Below, in pieces: positions 1-7,516 of a DNA stretch of 64,000 nucleotides; position 1 is the stretch's first letter, and every line of letters begins with the position of its first letter. Below the pieces are notes generated by a model. That model was not told where the DNA came from. It made no database searches and was given only the letters and a program-made list of their open reading frames with translations. The DNA lies in the IMG/VR virus record IMGVR_UViG_3300042350_004528, positions 1 to 64,000 of that record, one strand, 5' to 3'. Made by a program: the position numbers and the translations under genes. The stretch is from a virus.

Positions 1-14
1 TTTTAATTAGGGTA

Positions 15-45
15 CAAAAGTAATAAAGATTTTTTAAATAGTCAA
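15..45 (-). promoter_or_regulatory. Bacteroidota-type promoter, reading off the left edge
   Basis: On the minus strand a TTG is followed by exactly 20 bases and TACTTTTG, a full match to the TTG-N17-23-TAnnTTTG promoter of Bacteroidota primary sigma factors. It overlaps the stop codon of the gene at 42-404 and points out of the window, so it should drive a gene lying beyond position 1. Confidence 0.6.
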
Positions 46-404
46 GTTTTTGGGCGTTTTTTTTTCAATTTTTTTTCAAACGCTACTTTAACCTCCTCAT
101 TTATAGAGTATAAGAGTCCACCATCTTTATCCACACCACTAGCTTCTATGATACCATCTTCAATTAAATCATTGAAAGTTTCACCAATTACGGTAAGTCT
201 AACAGATTTAACAGATTCATCAAACTGTTCTGAGGTTATCTCTGGGGTTTCAAGCTTTTTTAGGTTGTTGGTTGAGTGCTTTAAAAATTCATCGTACAAT
301 TTGTCAGAATCCATAAACGGATTTTCAACTTCATTAAAAAACCCCTCTTCATCAAGAAGTTTTATACAATTTTTACAGTAAATTACCGATTCAATATTAT
401 CCAT
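42..404 (-). CDS. Hypothetical protein (120 aa)
   Basis: I do not recognise this protein. It is 120 residues, acidic in the middle and very lysine-rich at the extreme C-terminus (KKLKKKRPK). A CKNC pair lies at residues 10-13, but no second cysteine pair is visible, so a zinc site is not supported. A host-type promoter ends only five bases before the ATG, which would give a leaderless or almost leaderless mRNA. It is followed downstream by another promoter and looks like a single-gene early unit. Function unknown. Confidence 0.75.
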   Translation of the reverse strand: MDNIESVIYCKNCIKLLDEEGFFNEVENPFMDSDKLYDEFLKHSTNNLKKLETPEITSEQFDESVKSVRLTVIGETFNDLIEDGIIEASGVDKDGGLLYSINEEVKVAFEKKLKKKRPKT

Positions 405-408
405 GCCG

Positions 409-440
409 CAATATTACGAAGATTTTATCAAAAAACCAAA
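409..440 (-). promoter_or_regulatory. Bacteroidota-type promoter for 42-404
   Basis: Minus strand TTTG, 20 bases, TAATATTG (one mismatch to TAnnTTTG). The -7 element ends at 409 and the ATG occupies 404-402, so transcription would begin at or within a few bases of the start codon. It overlaps the stop of the upstream gene (428-796). Confidence 0.55.
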
Positions 441-796
441 TCAATCCCCTCTTTATTATCATAAGAGTCCATAATTTCGGTTATTTTATGATTGACCCAA
501 GATGGTAGTTTATCGTAATACTTTCTAAATAAAGTATAATCGGATTTGTCAATATCAAAAATTTCTGTTGGTGTATCTTCAAATGTGTTTTTTCTTTTTT
601 CATCAAAATACAATTCACCCACCTCACAAAAATATACCTTACTCAAGTTTGGGACTAAGTCTATTGATAAGTAAATATGTGATTTATCTGGCGATATGTA
701 GTAGATTTTTAATTTTTTGTTTTCATAGTCGTAGACTCTGAATTTATAAATAAATAAGCTGTTAAGGTATTTAACCTTTTTATCAAAGTTTCTCAT
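428..796 (-). CDS. Hypothetical protein (122 aa)
   Basis: Unrecognised 122-residue protein, rich in Tyr, Lys and Asp. Its N-terminal half reads as alternating beta strands (for example YIYKF, KIYYISP, HIYLSIDL). No signal peptide, membrane segment or catalytic motif is visible. The ATG lies about 20 bases downstream of a TATAAATA box (816-823), while the plus-strand gene at 869 diverges from it. Its stop codon is overlapped by the promoter of the next gene, suggesting it is a one-gene unit. Confidence 0.75.
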   Translation of the reverse strand: MRNFDKKVKYLNSLFIYKFRVYDYENKKLKIYYISPDKSHIYLSIDLVPNLSKVYFCEVGELYFDEKRKNTFEDTPTEIFDIDKSDYTLFRKYYDKLPSWVNHKITEIMDSYDNKEGIDLVF

Positions 797-815
797 CTTT
801 TTATCATTTAGTGAC

Positions 816-823
816 TATTTATA
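816..823 (-). promoter_or_regulatory. TATAAATA box in a divergent gap
   Basis: Exact TATAAATA on the minus strand, 20 bases before the ATG of 428-796. It is identical to the T4 late-promoter core, but in DNA this A/T-rich a chance match is quite possible. Confidence 0.35.
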
Positions 824-868
824 GTAGAGCGTAAAAGATAAAAAACTTTTAAATAAATATCTCTAACT

Positions 869-1264
869 ATGATAAAAAGAAAAATTAAAGTAACCGAAAA
901 ACAGATTGAGATGCTAGCTGAATCAGAAATGGCTAAGCTAAAAAAAGAAGACATTGAAAGTATGATTGGTGATCCAGAAGATAGGAAAATTGAATACCCA
1001 AGCGCTGGTGAAATAGAAGCCATAAAAAATGATATGGACATGCCATCGGGTGATGAGAGTGATGCAATTGACCCTAAGGATATGAAAACACCACCTCATG
1101 AATTAATAGAATATTTGGATAAAATTGAAGAGGCTAAATCCATATTAAGTAAAGTTGCCGCTAAAGAGGACAACGAAAACATTAAAAACAGAATTTATGC
1201 ACATTATGAGAAAGCTCAAAAATTAGCTTTCGAATTAATAAAAGAATTTGGTATCGTTCACTAA
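869..1264 (+). CDS. Hypothetical protein with ITESQL-like N-terminus (131 aa)
   Basis: First gene of a two-gene plus-strand island. The 131-residue product is highly charged and predicted largely helical. Its start (KRKIKVTEKQIEMLAESEM) resembles that of 7146-7493 (MKIRVTESQL), and it contains LAE, matching the LxE sites used by T4 prohead protease. The middle is acidic and Asp/Pro-rich; the C-terminal half (HELIEYLDKIEEAKSIL onward) is probably a helical bundle. Function unknown; an internal head protein is a guess from the N-terminus. A perfect palindrome and T-run follow it. Confidence 0.75.
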   Translation: MIKRKIKVTEKQIEMLAESEMAKLKKEDIESMIGDPEDRKIEYPSAGEIEAIKNDMDMPSGDESDAIDPKDMKTPPHELIEYLDKIEEAKSILSKVAAKEDNENIKNRIYAHYEKAQKLAFELIKEFGIVH

Positions 1265-1297
1265 CTGATACGTATTTTATCTTTTTTATTTTGATCA

Positions 1298-1328
1298 AAA
1301 GGTGGTTATATAACCACCTTTATTTTTT
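1298..1328 (+). terminator. Intrinsic terminator after 869-1264
   Basis: A perfect 24-base palindrome (1298-1321, arms AAAGGTGGTTAT/ATAACCACCTTT) is followed on the plus strand by ATTTTTTT. It could act on both strands, but the T-run favours the plus strand. Confidence 0.75.
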
Positions 1329-1352
1329 TATATAATTTAGTATTTTTAAAAT

Positions 1353-1982
1353 ATGTACGAAGTGGTATTATATAATAAAGGCAAAAGAGTTAAGGTTATA
1401 AAAAAATATAACCTGTACGGTAATGCAATTAAAAAATACAGGGATTTATTATCCAAAAATACCACATTTTTTCCAAAAGAAACTTTATGGAACGGTAGCA
1501 AAACAGATTATGAATTGGTTTTAACGGCTCCACCAAAAAACAAAGCGAAAGAATTTTTCAGAAATGAACTTGGTGCTGTGGTTAAAATAAAAACATCGGG
1601 TAATTTTGTTATCAAACAGGTAACAAAATATTCAGTAGAAGAAGTTTTTAGGGATAGATTAAATAATAAAAAATTACAATTTAAAGACTTAATAAAGTAC
1701 CTACTAAAAAAATCAAATACCACTTGTGTTGTTTATGTTATAAATAACAAATTGTTTATTGAGTACTTTGAAAATGATGACGTTAATTTATATGTTTTAA
1801 AAAATTGTGATGACGCTTACAGATTGTCTGAGACAATCAAACAATTCGCCAACGTAAACGAGTTACACAACTTTATATTTTTCCAGGAGCCCACTTTAGA
1901 AAACAAAGTAAGGATCTATGATATTTTACAAGAAAAATATGGTGTAACCAGAGAATATATGTACAGATTGGGTACCAGGTAG
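1353..1982 (+). CDS. Hypothetical protein (209 aa)
   Basis: Unrecognised 209-residue basic protein. The N-terminus (MYEVVLYNKGKRVKVIKKY) reads as a beta hairpin followed by a helix; later segments alternate strand and helix, and no cysteine or histidine motif is evident. It begins 24 bases after the terminator of the preceding gene, so it probably has its own promoter, although I see only A/T-rich DNA there. Its TAG ends at 1982 and the convergent gene's stop codon starts at 1983, leaving no intergenic space for a terminator. Confidence 0.8.
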   Translation: MYEVVLYNKGKRVKVIKKYNLYGNAIKKYRDLLSKNTTFFPKETLWNGSKTDYELVLTAPPKNKAKEFFRNELGAVVKIKTSGNFVIKQVTKYSVEEVFRDRLNNKKLQFKDLIKYLLKKSNTTCVVYVINNKLFIEYFENDDVNLYVLKNCDDAYRLSETIKQFANVNELHNFIFFQEPTLENKVRIYDILQEKYGVTREYMYRLGTR

Positions 1983-2204
1983 TTACTTTTTAAGTTTAAT
2001 TATAAACTTAACGTTTCCAATAATTACCTCAAAAGTATTTTTAGATTTATATCCTTGCAAAGTTTTGTTATGTAAACGATAGGCCTCTTGTTGTAGGTTT
2101 TCGTGTTTAGCCTCATTTAAATATATTGTCATATCAGCTGTGGTTTTATCCCCGATAATCCCAACACATTCTTTTGATAGTTTATATAAGTCTTCAAGTT
2201 TCAT
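1983..2204 (-). CDS. Hypothetical protein (73 aa)
   Basis: Small unrecognised protein: a helical N-terminal half and a C-terminal strand-rich end (TFEVIIGNVKFIIKLKK). The start overlaps the stop of the upstream gene in an ATGA arrangement, suggesting translational coupling. It is the last gene of the minus-strand unit that starts at the promoter near 4031-4061. Confidence 0.7.
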   Translation of the reverse strand: MKLEDLYKLSKECVGIIGDKTTADMTIYLNEAKHENLQQEAYRLHNKTLQGYKSKNTFEVIIGNVKFIIKLKK

Positions 2205-2422
2205 ATGTACCTAAAAAATCTTCTAAGTTTTGTTTTAAATTTTTGTAAAAAAGATGGTTCTTTCTTAATATAAGTATTGTAATCTGAGATTTTTTCACCC
2301 AAACCACTCTTCATTTGCTTGGCGAATTTTTGTTTCTCAATTTCATTTTCAATATGATCCTTACGAATTTCTTTGTCGAAAGCATCTAAATATTTTTGTA
2401 TTTCTCCTTGGTTTTCCATCAT
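2201..2422 (-). CDS. Small charged helical protein (73 aa)
   Basis: A 73-residue protein, almost entirely charged helix (EIQKYLDAFDKEIRKDHIEN) with a basic C-terminus (KFKTKLRRFFRYI). It overlaps both neighbours by four bases. No family recognised. Confidence 0.65.
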   Translation of the reverse strand: MMENQGEIQKYLDAFDKEIRKDHIENEIEKQKFAKQMKSGLGEKISDYNTYIKKEPSFLQKFKTKLRRFFRYI

Positions 2423-3015
2423 TTATAAATATAAACAGTAAAATCCTCATTACCCAAGTAATCTAAAACCAGTTTAGTTTTGGTGTACCTCTTCTTTATT
2501 AAAGCATAAAATTCTTCTGGAACAAAACTATTAAACTCGGGTATATCCAGATATTCTTTATTTAAAAAATTAAACGCAACACCTTTTTTGGATATGTTAA
2601 GAGATGCATCAATTGCTGAGAAGATTTCATCAAGCGGCATTCTAACTGTAAAAACACCCGACCCCAAAATGTAATCATATTTATCTTGAATGTCAAATAT
2701 TTCTCCAGTTGAAAAATTTACCCCTGGCTTTCTTTGTATTGCGTAAATTATGTAACTTGGGTTAATATCGACACCATTATAATTTTTTGTTGAAAAATTT
2801 TTTTGTTCCAGGTAATCGACCATGTGACCCAATCCGCAACCCAAATCTAAAATACTATCGTTTTCTGTTACACCAATCTGAAATAACGCATCAAACCTAG
2901 TATATTGCGATTCGCGATTACTCCAAGCAACAGACTCTGGGCTATTTATACTCGTTGAAAGTAAAAAGTCATTATAAAACTTTAATATTTGTTTCTTAAA
3001 TTTCGTCTTTAACAT
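2419..3015 (-). CDS. Class I SAM-dependent methyltransferase
   Basis: A 198-residue Rossmann-fold methyltransferase. Motif I is DLGCGLGH at residues 57-64, the acidic end of strand 2 is in NGVDINP (Asp83), and a motif-IV-like segment (YDYILGSGVF) follows. I see no DPPY/NPPY motif, so an amino-methylating DNA methyltransferase is not supported. The substrate could be a small molecule, a protein or a nucleic-acid modification. It overlaps the membrane-protein gene upstream by 20 bases and the next gene by four, so it is part of a coupled early-type operon. The fold is near certain; the role is unknown. Confidence 0.85.
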   Translation of the reverse strand: MLKTKFKKQILKFYNDFLLSTSINSPESVAWSNRESQYTRFDALFQIGVTENDSILDLGCGLGHMVDYLEQKNFSTKNYNGVDINPSYIIYAIQRKPGVNFSTGEIFDIQDKYDYILGSGVFTVRMPLDEIFSAIDASLNISKKGVAFNFLNKEYLDIPEFNSFVPEEFYALIKKRYTKTKLVLDYLGNEDFTVYIYK

Positions 3016-3331
3016 GTCTCTCCAAATTTAATTGAATTAGGAACATTAAATACATAATACCAGAAACAATAGCCCCATCAAATAAGGTATATAGTAACAG
3101 TTCTAATAAGTTAGTATGACCATTTGAAAAAATGGAATATGATATTGAGTATTTGAAGCCCGTTGATGTTAAAAAACCAACCCAGAAACCAGTACACAAC
3201 ATACAAGTCAATAATGAGTAAATAAAAGGTACAGTACCTTTAAAAAACTCTCTAACAGGTTTAAATATTTTGCTTTGAACCAAAATGGTTGTTAACCCAT
3301 AACAACCCAATAAATAAAAAATTAAGCCCAT
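2996..3331 (-). CDS. DUF1360-like small membrane protein
   Basis: A 111-residue protein with about three hydrophobic segments (residues 1-18, 33-55 and 75-100). The second carries LLTCMLCTGFWVGFL, the CxxCxGFW signature of DUF1360-type membrane proteins found in many phages and bacteria; their function is not known. The gene lies two bases after its upstream neighbour's stop and overlaps the methyltransferase start. Assignment to that family rests on the motif and topology only. Confidence 0.65.
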   Translation of the reverse strand: MGLIFYLLGCYGLTTILVQSKIFKPVREFFKGTVPFIYSLLTCMLCTGFWVGFLTSTGFKYSISYSIFSNGHTNLLELLLYTLFDGAIVSGIMYLMFLIQLNLERHVKDEI

Positions 3332-3333
3332 GA

Positions 3334-3804
3334 TTATTCGGTTTTACTTTCTTCAATATTTTCAGTAACCTCATCTTCACCACCAATAATGTTTTGGTTA
3401 GGTTCTATAAAATCTGGTTGTCCATCTTGTTGCCTTAAAGAATAAGGTGTTTCAAATTGGATCTCTTTTAACTCGTCATAACTTAAAGTTGTGAATAAAG
3501 TTTTTAATTGGGTTAATTTATCCTTAAATAAGGCCTGTTTTCTTTCAACATCTAGATTATGTTCAATGATATCAGTTAGTGCCATATAAAGCGAATTAAA
3601 GTCCAAAACATCGCTATAAATTATATAATAGCTTGCTGTGTTATTCTCGTTAGCTTTTTGTTTCTTAATGCTAATACCATCGACTGGTTTAAGAAACTCC
3701 CAATCGTTATTTAACCAAAAATCTATGATCTTGGTTGTTTTATTAACTCTAAACCCAATTATATTTTCTGGGTATTTTTCAAAAAATTCATCAATTCTAA
3801 TCAT
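3334..3804 (-). CDS. Hypothetical protein (156 aa)
   Basis: Unrecognised 156-residue protein. The first 80 residues look like an alpha/beta domain (IIGFRVNKTTKIIDFWL, YYIIYSDVLDF), then helices, then an acidic tail from about residue 125 (GGEDEVTENIEESKTE). The start overlaps the upstream membrane-protein gene in an ATGA junction. The acidic tail could bind a basic partner, but there is no direct evidence. Confidence 0.75.
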   Translation of the reverse strand: MIRIDEFFEKYPENIIGFRVNKTTKIIDFWLNNDWEFLKPVDGISIKKQKANENNTASYYIIYSDVLDFNSLYMALTDIIEHNLDVERKQALFKDKLTQLKTLFTTLSYDELKEIQFETPYSLRQQDGQPDFIEPNQNIIGGEDEVTENIEESKTE

Positions 3805-4019
3805 AATCCAATTCCTTTTAAAAATGAAGCAATTATCAAAGCAACAGATAACCCTAGATAAAACAATGATTTTTTATCAATTGAGTAAGGTGTTGGTTCT
3901 GGGTTATTTAAGTGCCTTATGAATAGAAATATCTGTCTAATTACCACCAAACAGGCCATAAAAAATATGACAGATAGTGTTTTATCGATTAAAACGTTAA
4001 GTGTTGCAAAAATATCCAT
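3801..4019 (-). CDS. Small two-TM membrane protein (72 aa)
   Basis: Two hydrophobic segments (about residues 12-30 and 50-70) separated by a short polar loop containing a proline. Size and topology resemble a small holin or an early inner-membrane effector, but there is no sequence evidence for lysis and the lysis-like genes lie elsewhere (7517-9314). It is the first gene of the 4019-to-1983 operon, with a host-type promoter 12 bases upstream of the ATG. Confidence 0.7.
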   Translation of the reverse strand: MDIFATLNVLIDKTLSVIFFMACLVVIRQIFLFIRHLNNPEPTPYSIDKKSLFYLGLSVALIIASFLKGIGL

Positions 4020-4030
4020 GGTTTTTCTTG

Positions 4031-4061
4031 CAAATTTAATAAAATAATTTCAATTAATCAA
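4031..4061 (-). promoter_or_regulatory. Bacteroidota-type promoter for the 4019-1983 operon
   Basis: Minus strand TTG, 20 bases, TAAATTTG: a complete match to TTG-N20-TAnnTTTG. It overlaps the last codons of 4054-4533. The predicted start of transcription is about six bases before the ATG, so the leader would be very short. Confidence 0.65.
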
Positions 4062-4533
4062 GTGGGTTTATAAAATATTTGTCCTGTACCTTGTATATTT
4101 CAATAAAAATATCATACTCTGATTTTGTTTTCCTTTTATTTAAAGATAAAACGTTTTCCCAAAATTCAACAATCTTGTTAAAAAGCAATTTACTTTTATT
4201 TTCGTTTTTATAATAAATTTCGGTAAAATAGTTTAAATAATAATAGTAGTGCTCTCCATTTTTTTTGAATCTGGTGTTTTCTTTTTCAAAGTTTTCCGCG
4301 TTTGTATTCCAACACCAATTAAAATGTGTCAACAAGTGTTCTTCATCAACAATTGTATCGTCACCCAAATACGTATCGTGAATCAAATGGCACAAAGAAA
4401 TAGCAAAATCGCAATATAACTCCACCCTTTCAGGTACAACTTGATTAATTGTGTTTAAATACTCTATTTGCTCAAAGCTCAGCTGCTTTGAGAAATAATC
4501 GATAAACTTTCCTATTGGCGCTCTGCGTTCCAT
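4054..4533 (-). CDS. Hypothetical protein (159 aa)
   Basis: Unrecognised 159-residue, mostly helical protein rich in aromatic residues (for example HYYYYLNYFTEIYYK). It contains several His, Glu and Asp residues (HLIHDTYLGDD, EEHLLTHFNW), but they do not form a motif I can name. It stands alone between the terminator at 4551-4577 and the promoter at 4031-4061. A TATTTATTA-like motif lies just upstream, partly merged with that terminator. Confidence 0.75.
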   Translation of the reverse strand: MERRAPIGKFIDYFSKQLSFEQIEYLNTINQVVPERVELYCDFAISLCHLIHDTYLGDDTIVDEEHLLTHFNWCWNTNAENFEKENTRFKKNGEHYYYYLNYFTEIYYKNENKSKLLFNKIVEFWENVLSLNKRKTKSEYDIFIEIYKVQDKYFINPLD

Positions 4534-4543
4534 GTTTATATAT

Positions 4544-4552
4544 AATAAATAA
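4544..4552 (-). promoter_or_regulatory. TTATTTATT motif upstream of 4054-4533
   Basis: Minus-strand TTATTTATT, 10 bases before the ATG of 4054-4533 and abutting the terminator hairpin. It is one member of the recurrent [AC]TATTTATTA set, and may simply be the terminator's T-rich tail. Confidence 0.25.
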
Positions 4553-4577
4553 GGGCTTCCCGAATAGAAAGCCCTTA
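4551..4577 (-). terminator. Intrinsic terminator after 4610-6565
   Basis: Stem AAGGGCTT/AAGCCCTT with a 10-base loop, followed on the minus strand by TATTTATTATATAT. The stem is good and the T-tract is imperfect. It closes the unit of candidate internal proteins ending at 4610. Confidence 0.7.
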
Positions 4578-4609
4578 CCTTTTATAATATTAATAAAACT
4601 TATGTAAAA

Positions 4610-6565
4610 TTAAATAAACTTTTTAGTAGAAACTTGTTTAAATAATAATTCATCTTCATTCAAACCTTTTGACTTGTTTTCGTTTACAAGTTTTTCTTCG
4701 TAAGAAAATAACGCTTTAAGTCTTTGAATGTCTTCATTAACCAGTTCTTCGTTTTCATTTACTTTACTGAAAACCGTGCTTTTTTCATAAGTTTGGCTTT
4801 TTTCAATTTGAGTTCTGTCGTGACTTGATGTGTAATCGTCATCTGTTATAAACTCATCCTCAGCCCTTTTTTTAGCCGCGTCTATTAATTTTTTACCACC
4901 TTCAGATTCGTGATCAACGTTTGCATGATCTTTTGGAGCCATACCTAATGCCTCATCTTTTATCTTATCAACTTGGTCTTTCTCTAAACCAGTTCTGTAA
5001 TCTAAATCTAAATTGTTTCTCCAACCATGTATCGTTTCATCAACGTTTTTTTCCCAGTCGTTCATTTGGTGTTTTTGATTTTTTAAATTATCAACTTTTT
5101 CTTCGGTCGTTTCTTGAGAATCCTCAGCATCTTTTGTTGCCTCAGCGTTTTCTTTTTCTGAATTTGTTTTATTTAATGAATCAACATTTTTACCTTTAAC
5201 TGGTGTATTAACTTCTTCCAAAACATCATCATCAGCGCCCAAATCTAAAGCATCGGCTGAGATAACATCCAACTCACGTTTTGATGCTAATGTTGGTTTT
5301 GCCATATCATCGCTAAAATCCTCAGAACCTTTTTCGGATCTATCTTCAATTGAGGATTCTATTTTTTCAATCTCTTTTTTCTTTGCATAAATGCTATTAC
5401 CCATATCAAAAATATCAGATAAGATATCTTCCATCATTTCAGTTGTTTCCATACCTAATTTGTTACCGAATTTCATGAAGAAACCACGTTTTCTCGGATT
5501 AACTAAATTTTCAAGCATGTTTCTATAAGACCACTCACCAGTTTGATTTAATTTTTCATAATAATCAACTGCACTTTCCTCTTCTTTTTTGGTCAAGAAA
5601 TCGGCAAATCCTTCGATTGTAACTTCGGTTTGTGGTTGGAAATAAGCCTTAAGGTCTTCAATATCCAATTTACCAACCATAGGAATGAATTTATCAACAA
5701 ATTTGCTATAACGAGCAATTTCCTGATCCAAAACTCTTTTCTTGTTTAAAAGGTATGTTGGGCTTTCGTTATCATCATCATCGTCTTCATTTTCGTTCAT
5801 TGCCATGCTTTGTTCACCAGATAAATATGATTTAATCGCATCCGCACTGTGATACATAACAGCAATTTTATCTTGTACCCAAGCTGGTAATTCAGCATTA
5901 CCATCAATCATCTTGAATACATCGGCTAAATCATCACAAATTTGTGATACTTTAACTTTATAATGCTCACCTTCTGGATAATTCCCTTCATACATTTCAC
6001 CTTCGTTTTTCTCAAAAGTTTCGGGGCTTCTATCTTGTTTGTTAGCAGTCGCATAATAATAAGCCTTACCACGTTTTTTACCATATTGGCTTTGGAAACG
6101 GCCCATAACTTCTTTATCATATTCACTTAACTCACCTTCTTCGTAGGTTTCACCCTCATCTTTTTTATTTCTGAGCATTTCAAGGTCTTTTTCATCAATG
6201 TCACCATCTTTATCTTGATCCATATATTTAGATTGGTCTGCTGATAATTTTTCATTTACCCAACCTTCCATTTTAGATGAACAATCACTTTCGTTCATCA
6301 TGCAAGATTTATACATTTCAGCAACAATTTCATCGTCTTCCATTAAAGTTGACATGATGCCTTCATAAGATTCACCCTCAGTTAATGTTTCGGGTAAAAA
6401 TCCTTCCATTTTTAATACTTCATACATGCATCCTTTCATAGCTTCATCTAGAATCATTTCTTGCATCATAGAGCGCATGGTTTCGTTAGTCATATGTTTC
6501 ATTTCTTTTATTAAATTTTCTTTTTTATTTTTTAATTCTATTGATTCATCAAGTTTCATAATCAT
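4610..6565 (-). CDS. Large acidic EF-hand-containing protein (651 aa), probably virion-associated
   Basis: A 651-residue, very acidic, Met-rich protein. Residues 116-127 read DQDKDGDIDEKD, a good EF-hand/dockerin-type calcium loop. Residues 157-176 hold YGKKRGKAYYYATANK, a segment I associate with virion proteins of marine T4-like phages (from memory, not checked). The centre is helical, the last third is disordered and charged, and near the C-terminus lies VNEDIQRLKALFSYEEK, resembling the ends of several other proteins here. The start overlaps the upstream gene (ATGA); a second ATG lies two codons later. An internal core or scaffold-like protein is likely from composition, not proven. Confidence 0.7.
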   Translation of the reverse strand: MIMKLDESIELKNKKENLIKEMKHMTNETMRSMMQEMILDEAMKGCMYEVLKMEGFLPETLTEGESYEGIMSTLMEDDEIVAEMYKSCMMNESDCSSKMEGWVNEKLSADQSKYMDQDKDGDIDEKDLEMLRNKKDEGETYEEGELSEYDKEVMGRFQSQYGKKRGKAYYYATANKQDRSPETFEKNEGEMYEGNYPEGEHYKVKVSQICDDLADVFKMIDGNAELPAWVQDKIAVMYHSADAIKSYLSGEQSMAMNENEDDDDDNESPTYLLNKKRVLDQEIARYSKFVDKFIPMVGKLDIEDLKAYFQPQTEVTIEGFADFLTKKEEESAVDYYEKLNQTGEWSYRNMLENLVNPRKRGFFMKFGNKLGMETTEMMEDILSDIFDMGNSIYAKKKEIEKIESSIEDRSEKGSEDFSDDMAKPTLASKRELDVISADALDLGADDDVLEEVNTPVKGKNVDSLNKTNSEKENAEATKDAEDSQETTEEKVDNLKNQKHQMNDWEKNVDETIHGWRNNLDLDYRTGLEKDQVDKIKDEALGMAPKDHANVDHESEGGKKLIDAAKKRAEDEFITDDDYTSSHDRTQIEKSQTYEKSTVFSKVNENEELVNEDIQRLKALFSYEEKLVNENKSKGLNEDELLFKQVSTKKFI

Positions 6566-7146
6566 AAATATCTTTCTCTAATTATTTTAGCGATATACTC
6601 AGGTGTTTTTTTAGTTTCATGTCCAATGTGTGAACAATATTCGTAACACTTTTCACACATACCATCTTTTGTTTCGCCAATTAATTTTATAGGTTTATCA
6701 ATGGCACCTTGTGAACAATATGGGAACGCTAAACACTTAGGTTCAATTGCAACTAATTTACCACCATTAAATGATGGTTTTTGTTGTAAATCCTGACCAA
6801 ACCATTCCATTAAGTGGTTTTCTGTTACCATCTCACCAGATTCGGTGTATAAATGTTCACTCACATAACCTTGTGGTGGTTCAACAATTTTACCAACACC
6901 ATCACCAGCAGCATTTTTTGCGCCTTTCCATCTCCATAAAACCCTTTTGTTTAGTTTGTTTTTTGATATTCTACTAAGGGGGCCAATAAAACCACCAAAT
7001 GTTGGGCTATCTGTTGATCCTAAAACACTAAGTGTGTTTGTCCCACCAGCATTTGAAGCTGCGGTTAAGCCACCAGTACTGGCACCCTCACCCTCTTCGT
7101 TTAATTTGGTTTTAACATTGTTTAAAAACTCTCCCTTGGTAATCAT
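6562..7146 (-). CDS. Glycine-rich protein with C-terminal cysteine cluster (194 aa)
   Basis: The N-terminus (MITKGEFLNNVKTKLNEEGE) is a short helix ending in an LxE-type site, followed by a Gly/Ser/Thr/Ala-rich linker (about residues 20-55). The C-terminal third has CLAFPYC, then after about 25 residues CEKCYEYC and a nearby His: two cysteine pairs consistent with a zinc-binding fold. No family recognised. It sits between two candidate internal proteins with one-base and four-base overlaps, so it probably belongs to the same functional group. Confidence 0.7.
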   Translation of the reverse strand: MITKGEFLNNVKTKLNEEGEGASTGGLTAASNAGGTNTLSVLGSTDSPTFGGFIGPLSRISKNKLNKRVLWRWKGAKNAAGDGVGKIVEPPQGYVSEHLYTESGEMVTENHLMEWFGQDLQQKPSFNGGKLVAIEPKCLAFPYCSQGAIDKPIKLIGETKDGMCEKCYEYCSHIGHETKKTPEYIAKIIRERYL

Positions 7147-7493
7147 TAGTTTGATAAATTTTTAAGATCGCCAGACCAAAAACTTCTTTTAGTCCATAGG
7201 CTTTTATACAATTGAACCAATACATTTCTAGTTATTTCAACAATGTATTTTTCAATATCTTTATCGTTTTTAAATTTCTTTTTTACGATATCTTCAACTT
7301 TCTTTTCTAAATCAGAGCTTCTGTTTAAATCTAAAAAGTCTTTGATTTCTTTTTTAACAAGAGTTTTAATGTCACTTTTATCCGTTGGTGTTAAAGCCTC
7401 CGAAATAACTTCCCCGCAAGGACACACTTCACCCTCTTCTAAAACCTCTTTAAAATATGTGGTTAATTGCGATTCTGTAACTCTTATTTTCAT
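7146..7493 (-). CDS. Small helical protein with MKIRVTESQL N-terminus (115 aa)
   Basis: A 115-residue helical, lysine-rich protein. It begins MKIRVTESQLTTYFKEVLEE; the LEEG bond fits the LxE rule of T4 prohead protease. A CPCG motif follows at about residues 24-27. The start of the next gene shares its last base, so translation is coupled. Probably an internal or virion protein by analogy with its neighbours; function unknown. Confidence 0.7.
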   Translation of the reverse strand: MKIRVTESQLTTYFKEVLEEGEVCPCGEVISEALTPTDKSDIKTLVKKEIKDFLDLNRSSDLEKKVEDIVKKKFKNDKDIEKYIVEITRNVLVQLYKSLWTKRSFWSGDLKNLSN

Positions 7494-7496
7494 ACT

Positions 7497-7505
7497 AATA
7501 AATAG
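7497..7505 (-). promoter_or_regulatory. CTATTTATT motif before 7146-7493
   Basis: Minus-strand CTATTTATT only three bases before the ATG of 7146-7493. If it is a late -10 element, the transcript for that gene would start inside the coding region, so here it could instead be part of the translation leader. Confidence 0.25.
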
Positions 7506-7516
7506 TTTAAATATGA

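Noticed and set aside
1298-1321. Perfect palindrome as a repressor operator or attachment site
   Set aside because: It directly follows a stop codon and is followed by a T-run, so a terminator explains it better; no integrase is in the window.
2419-3015. Methyltransferase as part of a restriction-modification system
   Set aside because: No DPPY/NPPY motif and no adjacent endonuclease; only the class I SAM fold is supported.
4610-6565. DQDKDGDIDEKD as a dockerin of a cellulosome-like system
   Set aside because: Only one loop is present and there is no cohesin or polysaccharidase context; a single EF-hand is the safer reading.
6947-7165. Plus-strand ORF opposite 6562-7146
   Set aside because: Antisense shadow of a Gly/Ser/Thr-rich region, no leader or promoter, and fully inside a well-supported gene.
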